DNA of 37,765 bases from Rickettsiaceae bacterium (GCA_021323415.1 JAJONM010000011.1:1-37765); one strand, 5' to 3'; positions 1 to 10,461 are shown, counted from the first letter of the stretch. The notes: a model not told the origin generated them from the letters alone. Translations and numbers: made by a program.

Positions 1-659
1 GTGCAGCGAGGAAGACTCCGCTACTGGTAGGCGGCACCGGAATGTATATAAAATCCCTGACAGAAGGGATCCCCCAAATACCTGATATTGATGAAAGTAT
101 AAGGGCTAATACCCGTAGTTTACTGCAGGAAATAGGCGCTGATGCAATGCATACAATCCTTGCAAAAGAAGACTTAGGTATGGCAGAGCGTTTAGAGAAG
201 AATGATAGCCAAAGAATATCCCGTGCGTATGAGGTTTTAAAGCAAACGGGTAGGTCTCTGGCCTATTGGCAGGAGCAACCAGCCAGGCTTTTGTACCCAA
301 AAGAAGACTTCATAAAGTTTTTCCTAAGTCCGCCGAGGCAGCAGGTTTATGATAACTGCAACGGGCGGTTTTTGAAGATGATAGAAGCCGGAGTGCTGCA
401 GGAAATTATGGCTCTTGGGGATTTGAACCTGAATCCGGAACTACCTGCTATGAAGGCACATGGCGTGCCGGAGTTGCTAGCATACTTAAACGGAAATATG
501 ACTTTAGAAGCGGCAATTGACCAGGCGCAGAAGAACACGCGGCATTATATTAAGCGGCAGTTTACGTGGTTCAGGCATCAGATGAAGGATACGGTGGTGT
601 TGGAGGGGGAAGGTGCAGAGAAGGTGGTGGTAGAATTTGTGGGGAGGCATAACGGCTAG
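1..659 (+). CDS. miaA: tRNA dimethylallyltransferase MiaA, 5' end outside window
   Basis: MiaA transfers a dimethylallyl group from dimethylallyl diphosphate to N6 of A37 in tRNAs that read codons starting with U. The frame is open to the window edge: codons from base 3 read AARKTPLLVGGTG and run directly into the first in-frame ATG at 42. That ATG is therefore internal, and the gene is cut by the window rather than starting there. PLLVGGTGMYIKSL is the family motif after the P-loop domain, and the C-terminal RHYIKRQ/TWFRHQ pattern matches the usual MiaA end (here HYIKRQFTWFRHQ). About 219 residues are present; complete MiaA is usually about 300, so the P-loop is missing. A strong hairpin follows the stop codon. 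The assignment is firm. Confidence 0.95.
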   Translation, partial: AARKTPLLVGGTGMYIKSLTEGIPQIPDIDESIRANTRSLLQEIGADAMHTILAKEDLGMAERLEKNDSQRISRAYEVLKQTGRSLAYWQEQPARLLYPKEDFIKFFLSPPRQQVYDNCNGRFLKMIEAGVLQEIMALGDLNLNPELPAMKAHGVPELLAYLNGNMTLEAAIDQAQKNTRHYIKRQFTWFRHQMKDTVVLEGEGAEKVVVEFVGRHNG

Positions 660-666
660 GGGAGTT

Positions 667-687
667 CCCTCTCCCGACGGGAGAGGG
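667..687. repeat. 9-bp perfect hairpin between miaA and ilvB
   Basis: CCCTCTCCC and GGGAGAGGG pair perfectly around a GAC loop directly after miaA. No T-run follows, so it is not a standard intrinsic terminator on the plus strand. Its right arm runs into GGGGGCG, the only Shine-Dalgarno-like stretch before the small ORF at 692, so folding would hide that site. Confidence 0.7.
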
Positions 688-691
688 GGCG

Positions 692-769
692 ATGCTGCAC
701 ATTCTCGTTTTAATTGTAAAAAGCTTTATAGCTATCTGCTTTAGGAGGTTTTTATTGACGAAACGCTAA
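692..769 (+). CDS. Candidate ilvB leader peptide (25 aa, Ile/Leu/Val-rich)
   Basis: A 25-codon ORF lies 39 bases before ilvB and starts MLHILVLIVKSFIAIC. Residues 4-9 are Ile-Leu-Val-Leu-Ile-Val, which are exactly the three products of the pathway ilvB begins. Such runs are typical of ribosome-mediated attenuator peptides in ilv operons. A purine-rich stretch (GAGAGGGGG) precedes the ATG. Inside the ORF, TAGGAGG at 742-748 stands before an in-frame TTG at 755. Against the idea, no clear terminator hairpin with a T-tract is visible between 770 and 808. Alternatives are a small hydrophobic membrane peptide or a chance ORF. The composition is seen directly; the regulatory role is inferred. Confidence 0.4.
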   Translation: MLHILVLIVKSFIAICFRRFLLTKR

Positions 770-808
770 TCAAACACTAATATTCTGCCCACAGTAAGGG
801 GAAATAAA

Positions 809-2557
809 ATGGAACTAAACGGCGCAGCCATAGTAATTAAGTCACTAGTTGACCTTGGGGTTGATACTATTTTTGGTTATCCGGGTGGTGCAGTGTTGCC
901 TTTATATGACGAATTATTCAAGCAAAACCATTTGCGTCATATACTTGTGCGCCATGAGCAGGGTGCTGTGCATGCGGCGGAAGGCTATGCGCGGTCTACG
1001 GGGAAAATTGGCGTTGTTCTGGTAACTTCAGGGCCGGGGGCGACTAATACGGTTACGGGCCTTGCCGATGCTTATCTTGATAGCATCCCGGTATTATGCA
1101 TAACCGGACAGGTTGCAGTTGCAATGATTGGTAGCGATGCGTTCCAGGAGGCGGATACTGTTGGAATTACAAGGCCATGCACGAAACACAACTACCTGGT
1201 GAAGGGTGTTGCTGATGTTGAAAAAACAGTAAAAGAGGCGGTAATGATTGCCACTACTGGCCGCCCTGGGCCTGTGGTTATCGACATTCCTAAAAACGTA
1301 CAGAATGAGAAAGCTGCCTATCAAAACTTAAAAAACGTTACCCGTCCTTCATATAAAGTTCAGGAAAAAGGTGATGAAAAGGCGATAGAAAAAGCCGTTC
1401 AGATGATTTCTAAAGCCAAACGCCCTATGTTTTATACTGGTGGTGGGGTTGTAAATTCGGGCAAAAAAGCGGCGGAACTCTTGACCAAATTCGTTAAAAT
1501 GACGGGTGCGCCTATTACTAATACGCTAATGGGTCTGGGTGCTTATCCTGCATCTGATGAGCAGTTTGTAGGGATGCTAGGGATGCATGGCTCATACGAG
1601 GCTAACCTGTGCATGGCAAAATGCGATGTGATGATTAACATTGGTGCGCGTTTTGATGACCGTATCACTGGCCGACTAAACGCTTTCTCGCGGGAATCTA
1701 AGAAAATCCACGTTGATATCGACCCGTCATCAATCAACAAAAACGTTATGGTGGAAGTGCCGATCGTTGGTGATGTAGCGCAGGTTTTAGACCGCATGAT
1801 TGATATCTGGCAAAAGGAAAAACTAACTGCTGATAAGGATGCACTTGCCAAATGGTGGAAGCAAATCGAAGAGTGGCGCGGTAAGGATAGCTTTGGCTAT
1901 AAGCAAGCGGGCAAAACCATAAAACCGCAATATGCGCTTGACCGCTTAAACGCAGCACTTAAAGGGCGTGATTCTTATGTGACAACTGACGTGGGGCAGC
2001 ACCAGATGTGGGCGGCGCAATATTTGAAATTCGATAAGCCAAACCGCTGGATGACCTCCGGTGGCCTCGGGACTATGGGCTATGGCCTGCCTGCGGCAAT
2101 TGGCGTGCAGATTGCTAACCCAAAATCGACTGTTGTTTGCGTATCAGGGGAAGCCTCGATAATGATGAATATCCAGGAGCTTTCAACTGCGGTGCAGTAT
2201 CGCCTGCCAGTTAAGGTTTTCCTGATGAATAACAGCTATATGGGCATGGTTCGCCAGTGGCAGGAACTATTCCACGGTGATAGGCATTCTGAAAGCTATA
2301 TGGACGCGCTGCCTGATTTTAGGGAACTGGCTAAAGCCTTTGGTTTTACTGGCATCCGCTGCGATGAACCTGCGGATGTTGATAATGCAATTGCCAAGCT
2401 GCTTGATACTGAAGGGCCATGCTTCCTTGATATCCATGTTGATAAGGCAGAAAACGTTTACCCAATGATTCCAGGCGGTGCGGCGCATTATGAAATTGAG
2501 CTGGGGCCTGAGGACAAGATAAAGGTGGATGAGGATATAGCGCGGCAGCGCGTGTAA
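809..2557 (+). CDS. ilvB: Acetolactate synthase large subunit
   Basis: This thiamine-diphosphate enzyme condenses two pyruvates to acetolactate, or pyruvate with 2-ketobutyrate, as the first common step of valine, leucine and isoleucine synthesis. At 582 residues it has the normal AHAS length. The N-terminal ThDP-activating Glu is in [16 protein letters not shown] (about residue 50), the central FAD-associated domain follows, and the C-terminal ThDP/Mg domain ends with [18 protein letters not shown]. One oddity is the metal-binding motif, usually GDGS or GDAS, which reads GEAS (codons GGG GAA GCC TCG near 2149), replacing the Mg-ligand Asp with Glu. Start: ATG 809 is preceded by AAGGGGA. The partner subunit ilvH follows after one inserted gene. 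The assignment is firm. Confidence 0.96.
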   Translation: MELNGAAIVIKSLVDLGVDTIFGYPGGAVLPLYDELFKQNHLRHILVRHEQGAVHAAEGYARSTGKIGVVLVTSGPGATNTVTGLADAYLDSIPVLCITGQVAVAMIGSDAFQEADTVGITRPCTKHNYLVKGVADVEKTVKEAVMIATTGRPGPVVIDIPKNVQNEKAAYQNLKNVTRPSYKVQEKGDEKAIEKAVQMISKAKRPMFYTGGGVVNSGKKAAELLTKFVKMTGAPITNTLMGLGAYPASDEQFVGMLGMHGSYEANLCMAKCDVMINIGARFDDRITGRLNAFSRESKKIHVDIDPSSINKNVMVEVPIVGDVAQVLDRMIDIWQKEKLTADKDALAKWWKQIEEWRGKDSFGYKQAGKTIKPQYALDRLNAALKGRDSYVTTDVGQHQMWAAQYLKFDKPNRWMTSGGLGTMGYGLPAAIGVQIANPKSTVVCVSGEASIMMNIQELSTAVQYRLPVKVFLMNNSYMGMVRQWQELFHGDRHSESYMDALPDFRELAKAFGFTGIRCDEPADVDNAIAKLLDTEGPCFLDIHVDKAENVYPMIPGGAAHYEIELGPEDKIKVDEDIARQRV

Positions 2558-2570
2558 TTAGGGATGATGT

Positions 2571-3059
2571 ATGTCTTACGTAGACAATAATCTGCTTTCA
2601 AATGAAATTGTAATACAAAAAGCCAATATTCATTGGTTTGTATATGCAAAAGGTGTTTTGTTATTAACGATCGCCTTGTACTTGGGATTTTCCTCTCCGG
2701 GCGCGGGAACTGTTGGATTAATTGTGGGACTAGTGATTTTCGGATTAATTTCAATTGGCAATGCCTTTGTGGAGACTATTTCAACAGAACTTGCAATTAC
2801 AAATAAAAGAATAATAGCCAAGCATGGACTTGTTTCCAGAAAGACAGTTGAATTGAATTTGCCTAAAGTTGAGAGTTTGAAGGTTGATCAAAGCGTGTCT
2901 GGTAGGATGTTTGATTTTGGAACGGTTGTTATACATGGAACTGGTGGTGTTAGCGCACCTTTCAAATATATAGATTCTCCGTTGTCTTTTCGTAAAACTG
3001 TAAACGAACAGATTGAAAGCCTAAACGACAATAAAGTTGAAAATAAAATCGCTGCATAA
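2571..3059 (+). CDS. Membrane protein with bacterial PH (bPH2/YdbT-like) domain
   Basis: A 162-residue protein with two hydrophobic segments near residues 20-40 and 45-68 and a cytoplasmic C-terminal domain. The segment beginning TELAITNKRIIAKHGLVSRK and continuing with LPKVESLKVDQS and GRMFDFGTVVIHGTGG is the classical bacterial PH domain signature (the bPH2/DUF304 group), built on an ITNKR strand and a G-x-v-x-i-x-G-T strand. The cellular role of these proteins is generally unknown; membrane or lipid stress links are reported for some. It sits 13 bases after ilvB and 20 bases before ilvH in the same direction, so it is probably co-transcribed with the acetolactate synthase genes, with no evident functional link. 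The ATG at 2571 follows AGGGA. Confidence 0.85.
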   Translation: MSYVDNNLLSNEIVIQKANIHWFVYAKGVLLLTIALYLGFSSPGAGTVGLIVGLVIFGLISIGNAFVETISTELAITNKRIIAKHGLVSRKTVELNLPKVESLKVDQSVSGRMFDFGTVVIHGTGGVSAPFKYIDSPLSFRKTVNEQIESLNDNKVENKIAA

Positions 3060-3079
3060 AAATTAATATAAGAATAAAA

Positions 3080-3592
3080 ATGACAGAAAACACACAAAAT
3101 GAACGCCATGTACTGGCAGTATTAGTAGATAACGAAGCCGGGGTTTTGGGCCGTGTAGTAGGGCTTTTTTCTGGGCGCGGGCATAATATCCATAGCCTGA
3201 CTGTATCTGAAGTGGATAAGGAAAAGAAGCTTTCGCGTATAACTATTACTACTTCAGCGCCAAAGCATACAGTGGCTCATATTGTAACATTAATTGAAAA
3301 AATCGTTCCAGTGCATAAAGTTACTGATCTTACTGCTCAAGGCCCATTTGTCGAAAAAGCTTTGGCATTGGTTAAGGTTAAAGCGGTGGGTGATAAACGT
3401 GCGGAAGTGCTGCATCTGGCGGATAGCTTTGATGCTAAGGAAGTAGATGCTACCGATAAAACCTTTGTTTTCCAGATTACTGATATCCCTTCTAAACTCA
3501 ATGAATTCCTTGATGCAATGAAGCCTTATGGCATAGTTGAATATGCTCGTACTGGCATCACGGCGATTGCAAGGGGTCCAGAAGGGTTCTAA
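3080..3592 (+). CDS. ilvH: Acetolactate synthase small (regulatory) subunit
   Basis: The 170-residue regulatory subunit of acetolactate synthase, which activates the catalytic subunit and confers valine feedback inhibition. The N-terminal ACT domain begins RHVLAVLVDNEAGVLGRVVG and contains the GRGHNIHSLTV motif. A second, ALS-small-subunit C-terminal domain follows (LVKVKA, then FVFQITD and a FLDAMKPYGIVEYARTG end). Length and order match IlvH/IlvN of proteobacteria. It lies downstream of ilvB but is separated from it by the PH-domain gene. No strong Shine-Dalgarno is visible (AATATAAGAATAAAA). The gene is followed by a set of overlapping inverted repeats. The assignment is firm. Confidence 0.95.
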   Translation: MTENTQNERHVLAVLVDNEAGVLGRVVGLFSGRGHNIHSLTVSEVDKEKKLSRITITTSAPKHTVAHIVTLIEKIVPVHKVTDLTAQGPFVEKALALVKVKAVGDKRAEVLHLADSFDAKEVDATDKTFVFQITDIPSKLNEFLDAMKPYGIVEYARTGITAIARGPEGF

Positions 3593-3647
3593 TAGTATTT
3601 TATGGCAATTGAATTTCCATTTAAGGTCGAAAAACCTGGTGATTTAA

Positions 3648-3713
3648 CCATTTTTTTATCTTAAAAAATGGACAAATAGCCTCATTTAAGATAAAATCTA
3701 TCCTAAAAATGAG
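3648..3713 (+). promoter_or_regulatory. Overlapping alternative hairpins between ilvH and the next gene
   Basis: Three mutually exclusive stems can form. CCATTTTTT (3648-3656) pairs perfectly with AAAAAATGG (3663-3671). TTTTATCTTAAA (3654-3665) pairs perfectly with TTTAAGATAAAA (3685-3696). CTCATTTAAGATA (3681-3693) pairs imperfectly with 3699-3713. The third stem ends a few bases before the Shine-Dalgarno at 3720-3727. This may simply be the ilvH terminator region, but the arrangement could also switch access to the downstream ribosome site. Pairing is seen; function is inferred. Confidence 0.45.
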
Positions 3714-3732
3714 ACTAAAGAAGGGGGTGCAA

Positions 3733-5340
3733 ATGCCAACTGCTATAGAATTGAAAATATCCGACCATAATTTACTTCATGCCAATGGTATCTTCTCTTT
3801 TAATATAGCTGGAGCGCCTTATCGTGGGACTGAAACGAGTAGTAATACTACGAATAATGGTTTTAACTTTGACGAAACAAAAAATCCAACAAAACATACA
3901 GACCGTTTAAGAGATATTGCTCAGCATATAGGACAAAATATAACTGCTAATAGTTTGGGTATAGGGTTATTGCAGGAAGTGCCTAAAAATACTGATTCAG
4001 CATATAACCATTTTTGTACAGAATTAGCAAAGAACTTACCACAAGGTTGGGTTGCAGATGCAAATATGCACACCTGGACTAGCTCGGAGAATTTTGCCAA
4101 TCAGATTATTTATGATACAAATAGGTTGCAAACAATTAAATATCCGAAAGATTTTTATAATAGCAATTTTGCAGCTTATTTAAAAAATGAATTAGGTGAG
4201 CAAGAAGGTCGTGTGCAATTTGCGGCTTTTCTGGATAAGCACACAGGTGAAACTATAGTTGTAGCAAATGTACATGCTAAATGGCTTTCTTTTGGTGAAA
4301 TGGTATCCAAGCAGAAAATTATTAACACAGCACAAGCTATTTTAGCTCAATCTTTCCCTAATTCCAAATTATTAATTGGTGGTGATTTTAACGTAGATAA
4401 CCAATCGCTGCAGGGATATGCTGCGCCAACGGAAGTGGCACTTACTCAAGGTGCGAGAAATGTATCTTATGATGTTAGAGCAAAACAGCAAAAGTATCAG
4501 TCTGTCGACCTAATTATACATAGCAAAGGGCTGCAATTAGGACGGCAAGTTGTTCCTCAGCAGCAACAAATGCAATATGCCCAGTATCCGCAGCAAAATA
4601 ATGCATATGGTCAACCAAGTCCTGCACTATACCCAAGTAGTCCGGGTAACTTTTACCCATCTTCATCAGGTTATACACAAGCAGCAAGTCAACATGCTGT
4701 ACAGCAGTATTCACAAGGAACGAGTTATATTTCGTCATCCAGTTCTTCAGTTGCTTCGCAAGCTAGTAAATCACACGCCGCATCTTTGCCGCAGCCTAAA
4801 AGTAAATTTACTGATGAAGCAGCAAAATTACCTACTGCTATAAAGATAGTGCCAACAGTATCAAAAGCAAATATATCCCTTGTGCAAGTACATTTCAAAA
4901 CTAGGGGAGATGCTGATAAAGTAGCAGATTATGTATCTGAAAATCATAATATTAAAGCAGCAAATGGCGGTAATAGGAGAGTTGATAAGCTGGACAAAGA
5001 GATTAGCAAAGAAAAGCATTCTTCATATTACTTTAGTTTGAATAAAACAGAATTAGCTGAGGTTCAGGCCGCTGGAGTTGGTTTGCCTGTAGCAATAAGT
5101 GCAGAAAAACACAAAAAAGGTGCAACTGAGCTAACTCATTTGCATTACAGAACTCAGGTTGAGGCCGATCAGGTTTCTGCGGCTTTATTTGCAAATGGGG
5201 TGACAGCTTATAATAATCCTGCTTTATCAAAAAAAGTTGAGCCGGATAAAAGCAATAACAGTTTTTACGTCACTTTAAATGAACAAGAACTAAAAATAGC
5301 AGAAAAATTGGGTGCTACTGGAAAATCGCGTGGTAAATAG
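3733..5340 (+). CDS. EEP-fold (DNase I/phosphodiesterase-like) protein with Gln-rich linker and two C-terminal repeats
   Basis: Residues about 1-275 resemble the endonuclease/exonuclease/phosphatase superfamily: GLLQEVP with Glu82, NVHAKW with His181, IGGDFNVDN with Asp218 and Asn220, and QSVDLII with Asp259. The usual closing SDHxPV strand with its catalytic His is not found; the chain goes straight into a Gln/Pro/Ser/Tyr-rich stretch (about 277-350). Two related units of about 65 residues follow: VQVHFKTRGDADKVADYV...SYYFSLNKTELAEVQAAG and LTHLHYRTQVEADQVSAAL...SFYVTLNEQELKIAEKLG. No signal peptide is seen. Start: AGAAGGGGG at 3719-3727 favours ATG 3733 over the upstream ATG 3709. The gene interrupts the ilv cluster and is visibly AT-richer than its neighbours, suggesting acquisition. 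Substrate and role are unknown; a secreted or effector-like protein is one possibility. Confidence 0.6.
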   Translation: MPTAIELKISDHNLLHANGIFSFNIAGAPYRGTETSSNTTNNGFNFDETKNPTKHTDRLRDIAQHIGQNITANSLGIGLLQEVPKNTDSAYNHFCTELAKNLPQGWVADANMHTWTSSENFANQIIYDTNRLQTIKYPKDFYNSNFAAYLKNELGEQEGRVQFAAFLDKHTGETIVVANVHAKWLSFGEMVSKQKIINTAQAILAQSFPNSKLLIGGDFNVDNQSLQGYAAPTEVALTQGARNVSYDVRAKQQKYQSVDLIIHSKGLQLGRQVVPQQQQMQYAQYPQQNNAYGQPSPALYPSSPGNFYPSSSGYTQAASQHAVQQYSQGTSYISSSSSSVASQASKSHAASLPQPKSKFTDEAAKLPTAIKIVPTVSKANISLVQVHFKTRGDADKVADYVSENHNIKAANGGNRRVDKLDKEISKEKHSSYYFSLNKTELAEVQAAGVGLPVAISAEKHKKGATELTHLHYRTQVEADQVSAALFANGVTAYNNPALSKKVEPDKSNNSFYVTLNEQELKIAEKLGATGKSRGK

Positions 5341-5414
5341 ATTCCACGATTGATTTTGTAAGCCTATTTTTGACTAATAAACCTGGCGTTGGAAGTAAAC
5401 GTGATGGTAACTAA

Positions 5415-6545
<1,131 letters not shown>

Positions 6546-6581
6546 GCGGGAGAATCTGGAATATAAGAATCTGGAATCAAG

Positions 6582-6618
6582 AAAAACCCCGCTTACAGCG
6601 GGGTTTTTTATTTTTTAA
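6582..6618 (+). terminator. Rho-independent terminator of ilvC
   Basis: AAAAACCCCGC (6582-6592) pairs with GCGGGGTTTTT (6598-6608) around TTACA and is followed by T-rich sequence. This is the clearest intrinsic terminator in the window. It separates ilvC from the permease gene. Confidence 0.95.
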
Positions 6619-6630
6619 TACATACTAATT

Positions 6631-7535
6631 ATGGAAAATTTGTGGGTAATAGTAGGATTGGCTGCGGTTAGTGTCCAGACTTTGCGAAGTGGGCTGATGA
6701 AACACCTGCGCCATACAATATCAGATCAGGCAATAATGCTGGCGCGCTTTGGGGCGTCTACAATATTTACGGTATTATGGTTGTTTATGGCGATATTGGC
6801 AGGCTTTAAACTGCCCTCATTGAATGCGCATTTTATCGTCTATGCTTTAATTGCGGCTTTGACGCAGGCAATCGGCGGATTTTTTTCCTGGCGTTATTTA
6901 GCAGGCGCAATTTTGTGATTGGAATAACCTACAGCAAGATTGAAGCATTGATGGTAGCGATATTTGCCGCAGCTTTGTTTGGAGAGTTTATCAGTAGTTT
7001 AGCGGTTGTTGCTATTGTTATCGGCTTTGTCGGCATTGCGCTGATTTCAGTTGCGGAGCAGCATATTGAACCGAAAAATCTGATAAAAAGGATATTTTCA
7101 AAATCTGCCCAGATAGGTATTGCTTGTGGTGTGTTATTTGGTTTGTGCAGTACTTATATACGCCAATCTATATTGGCGCTGGATGGAGGGGAATTTTTGA
7201 CAAGGGCTGTGGTTACGCTGCTTTTTATGCAGGTAATACAGGTGATAGTGCTGGCGGCATATATGTTCTGGCGGGACCGCAGCAAAATATATGAAATTGC
7301 CTCGGAAGGTAAAAATGTGGCAATGCTGGGGCTTAGCAATTCATTAAGTTCGCTGGGCTGGTTTGTAGCTTTTAGTCTGACCAAGGCGGCTTATGTTTCA
7401 ATGCTTAGCCAGATAGAAATTTTGCTTTCAATTTTTATGTCACATAATCTGTTTAAAGAAAAACTGGGGCGGATGGAAGTGGTTGGAATTGTGCTGGTGG
7501 CAGGGAGTGTGGTGTTGCTGGTTTTGGTGAAGTAG
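6631..7535 (+). pseudogene. EamA/DMT-type permease split by a frameshift
   Basis: The reading frame from ATG 6631 (95 codons, stop 6916-6918) gives the first EamA half with about three membrane segments and ends at SWRYLAGA. The next frame, open from GTG 6915 to 7535 (206 codons), begins IGITYSKIEALMVAIFAAALFGE, which is exactly how EamA proteins continue. Adding one base in the GCAATTTTG stretch near 6908-6914 would read AGA-N-FVIGITYSK and fuse them to about 300 residues, the normal ten-helix DMT length. The likely explanation is a one-base loss in a short A/T run. The two frames overlap as GTGA, so coupled translation of two half-proteins cannot be excluded. Substrate unknown. Confidence 0.8.
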
Positions 7536-7579
7536 GTGTTTGCAAAGCATATAAAGCAATGGTATTAGAGTATAAGATC

Positions 7580-7636
7580 ATGATAAGAAAATATTTATGG
7601 CTCCTGCGGGAGTGGGTTGTTTTCAGGATATTTTAA
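7580..7636 (+). CDS. Candidate leuA leader peptide (18 aa)
   Basis: The ORF MIRKYLWLLREWVVFRIF ends 42 bases before leuA. It contains Leu-Trp-Leu-Leu, encoded TTA TGG CTC CTG, and two Val codons, so leucine supply could be sensed. The Leu and following codons overlap a weak hairpin (CTCC/GGAG, 7601-7612). No good Shine-Dalgarno and no T-run terminator are visible. It could be chance; position and composition are the only support. Confidence 0.25.
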   Translation: MIRKYLWLLREWVVFRIF

Positions 7637-7678
7637 ATGGAATTTATGTAATAAAAGAAGTCGTCACTGGAGAAAAAA

Positions 7679-9220
7679 ATGAGTGAACAAGATAAAGTAA
7701 TAATATTCGATACAACATTGCGCGATGGTGAACAGTCACCGGGCGCTACTATGAACATGGAAGAAAAATTGTTAATTGCAGAAACGCTTGATAAAATGGG
7801 TGTGGATGTAATCGAGGCGGGGTTTGCCGTTTCTTCTAAAGGTGATTTTGCGGCGGTAAATGCTATCGCTAAAAAAGTAAAAAATGCAACGGTGTGTTCA
7901 TTAGCTAGAACTGTGCGCGGGGATATTGAAGCTGCCGCTGAGGCAATAAAACCAGCAGCAAATAGCCGTATCCACACATTCATTTCTACCAGTCCAATCC
8001 ATATGAAATATAAATTGCAGATGGAGCCGGATAAGGTGATAGAGCGCACTGCAGAGATGGTTGCATTCGCACGTAATTTGTGTGGCGATGTGGAGTGGTC
8101 GGCAGAAGATGCAACACGTACTGAGCATGATTTCCTATGCCGTGCGGTGGAGGCTGCTATTAAAGCCGGCGCACGTACGATTAACTTGCCTGACACAGTT
8201 GGTTACACCACGCCATTTGAATATGCCGAATTAATAAAGATGGTGCGTAACCGCGTACCAAATATTGATAAGGCGATTATTTCTGTGCACTGCCATAATG
8301 ACTTGGGATTGGCAGTGGCTAATTCATTGGCAGCAGTTGGCGCTGGTGCGCGTCAGGTGGAATGCACGATAAATGGCTTGGGCGAACGTGCAGGAAATGC
8401 AGCGCTAGAAGAGATAGTCATGACGATAAAAACTCGTAATGACATTTTGCCGTTTACCACCAATATCGACACAACGCAAATTACACGTGCATCAAAATTA
8501 GTATCTACAATCACTGGTTTTGTGGTGCAAAATAATAAGGCGATTGTAGGTGCTAATGCGTTTGCGCATGAATCAGGTGTGCATCAAGATGGGATGTTGA
8601 AAAATTCCCAGACCTATGAAATCATGACTCCTGAATCTGTTGGGGCGCAGAAATCAACATTGGTGCTAGGTAAATTATCAGGACGCAACGCATTTAAAAA
8701 TAAGTTGCAGGAGTTAGGTTTTGAAGTTGGTGATAATGCTTTTGAGGAGGCGTTTGCCAAATTCAAAGAACTGGCTGATAAAAAGAAAGAAGTATATGAT
8801 GAAGATATTATTGCACTTATCGATAATAGTGTTATTAGAGGTAGTGGCGGTGTTGATTTTGTTTCTCTTCAAGTTACTTGTGGGTCAAAAGGTTCTCCAG
8901 AGGCAGAGATAGAACTTTTGGTTGACGGCGGAGTAAAAAGGATTAAAACATCAGGCGACGGTCCTATTGATGCCATCTTTAACGGTGTTAAGGATTTAGT
9001 GCCACATGATGCGGTTCTGGAGCTGTATCAGGTGCATGCTGTAACTGGCGGAACTGACGCGCAGGCTGAAGTAACCGTGCGTTTACAAAAAGATGGTAAA
9101 GTGATAAGCGGCAATAGCAGGGATACCGATACATTGGTTGCTTCTGCGATGGCTTATGTAGCGGCTGTTAATAAATTAAAGAATTTAGAAACAAAGTCGA
9201 TAAAAGATTCTGGCGTTTAA
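7679..9220 (+). CDS. leuA: 2-isopropylmalate synthase
   Basis: Condenses acetyl-CoA with 2-ketoisovalerate, the first committed step of leucine synthesis. The HMGL-like TIM barrel starts with FDTTLRDGEQSPGA. The metal-binding HCHNDLGLAVANS and the GLGERAGNAALEE loop are present, as is HESGVHQDGML. The C-terminal LeuA dimer/allosteric domain (about residues 380-500) is complete. At 513 residues it has the normal length. The ATG at 7679 is preceded by GGAG. mreB starts 22 bases after the stop without an evident terminator, so read-through into the cell-shape operon is possible. The assignment is firm. Confidence 0.96.
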   Translation: MSEQDKVIIFDTTLRDGEQSPGATMNMEEKLLIAETLDKMGVDVIEAGFAVSSKGDFAAVNAIAKKVKNATVCSLARTVRGDIEAAAEAIKPAANSRIHTFISTSPIHMKYKLQMEPDKVIERTAEMVAFARNLCGDVEWSAEDATRTEHDFLCRAVEAAIKAGARTINLPDTVGYTTPFEYAELIKMVRNRVPNIDKAIISVHCHNDLGLAVANSLAAVGAGARQVECTINGLGERAGNAALEEIVMTIKTRNDILPFTTNIDTTQITRASKLVSTITGFVVQNNKAIVGANAFAHESGVHQDGMLKNSQTYEIMTPESVGAQKSTLVLGKLSGRNAFKNKLQELGFEVGDNAFEEAFAKFKELADKKKEVYDEDIIALIDNSVIRGSGGVDFVSLQVTCGSKGSPEAEIELLVDGGVKRIKTSGDGPIDAIFNGVKDLVPHDAVLELYQVHAVTGGTDAQAEVTVRLQKDGKVISGNSRDTDTLVASAMAYVAAVNKLKNLETKSIKDSGV

Positions 9221-9239
9221 CAAAGTAATAAAGGTTTAA

Positions 9240-10286
<1,047 letters not shown>

Positions 10287-10298
10287 TTAAGTATTTCC

Positions 10299-10399
10299 TA
10301 AATTCATTCCTACGTCGTCGTTTCTGTCTTTTTTAAATTCACGTATTTAATACGCTAAAATTTAAAAAAGACAAAAACTCCTAGTAGGAATTAAATTTA
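10299..10399. repeat. 101-bp imperfect palindrome between mreB and mreC
   Basis: The core arms TGTCTTTTTTAAATT (10325-10339) and their exact complement (10359-10373) are 15 bp and perfect. Inside the loop lies CGTAT-TTA-ATACG (10342-10354). Outside, TAAATT-ATTCCTAC-like arms at 10299-10313 mirror GTAGGAATTAAATTTA (10384-10399) with small gaps. The whole could fold into one long cruciform or hairpin. It may act as a terminator or RNA-stability element for mreB, or be a degenerate miniature repeat. No coding sequence is present. Confidence 0.75.
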
Positions 10400-10461
10400 T
10401 AAAATACTATTAGCTGATGGTAACTAGTTAAGTTGTCAAATTTCTAAGGTTCGTTTTCGCC

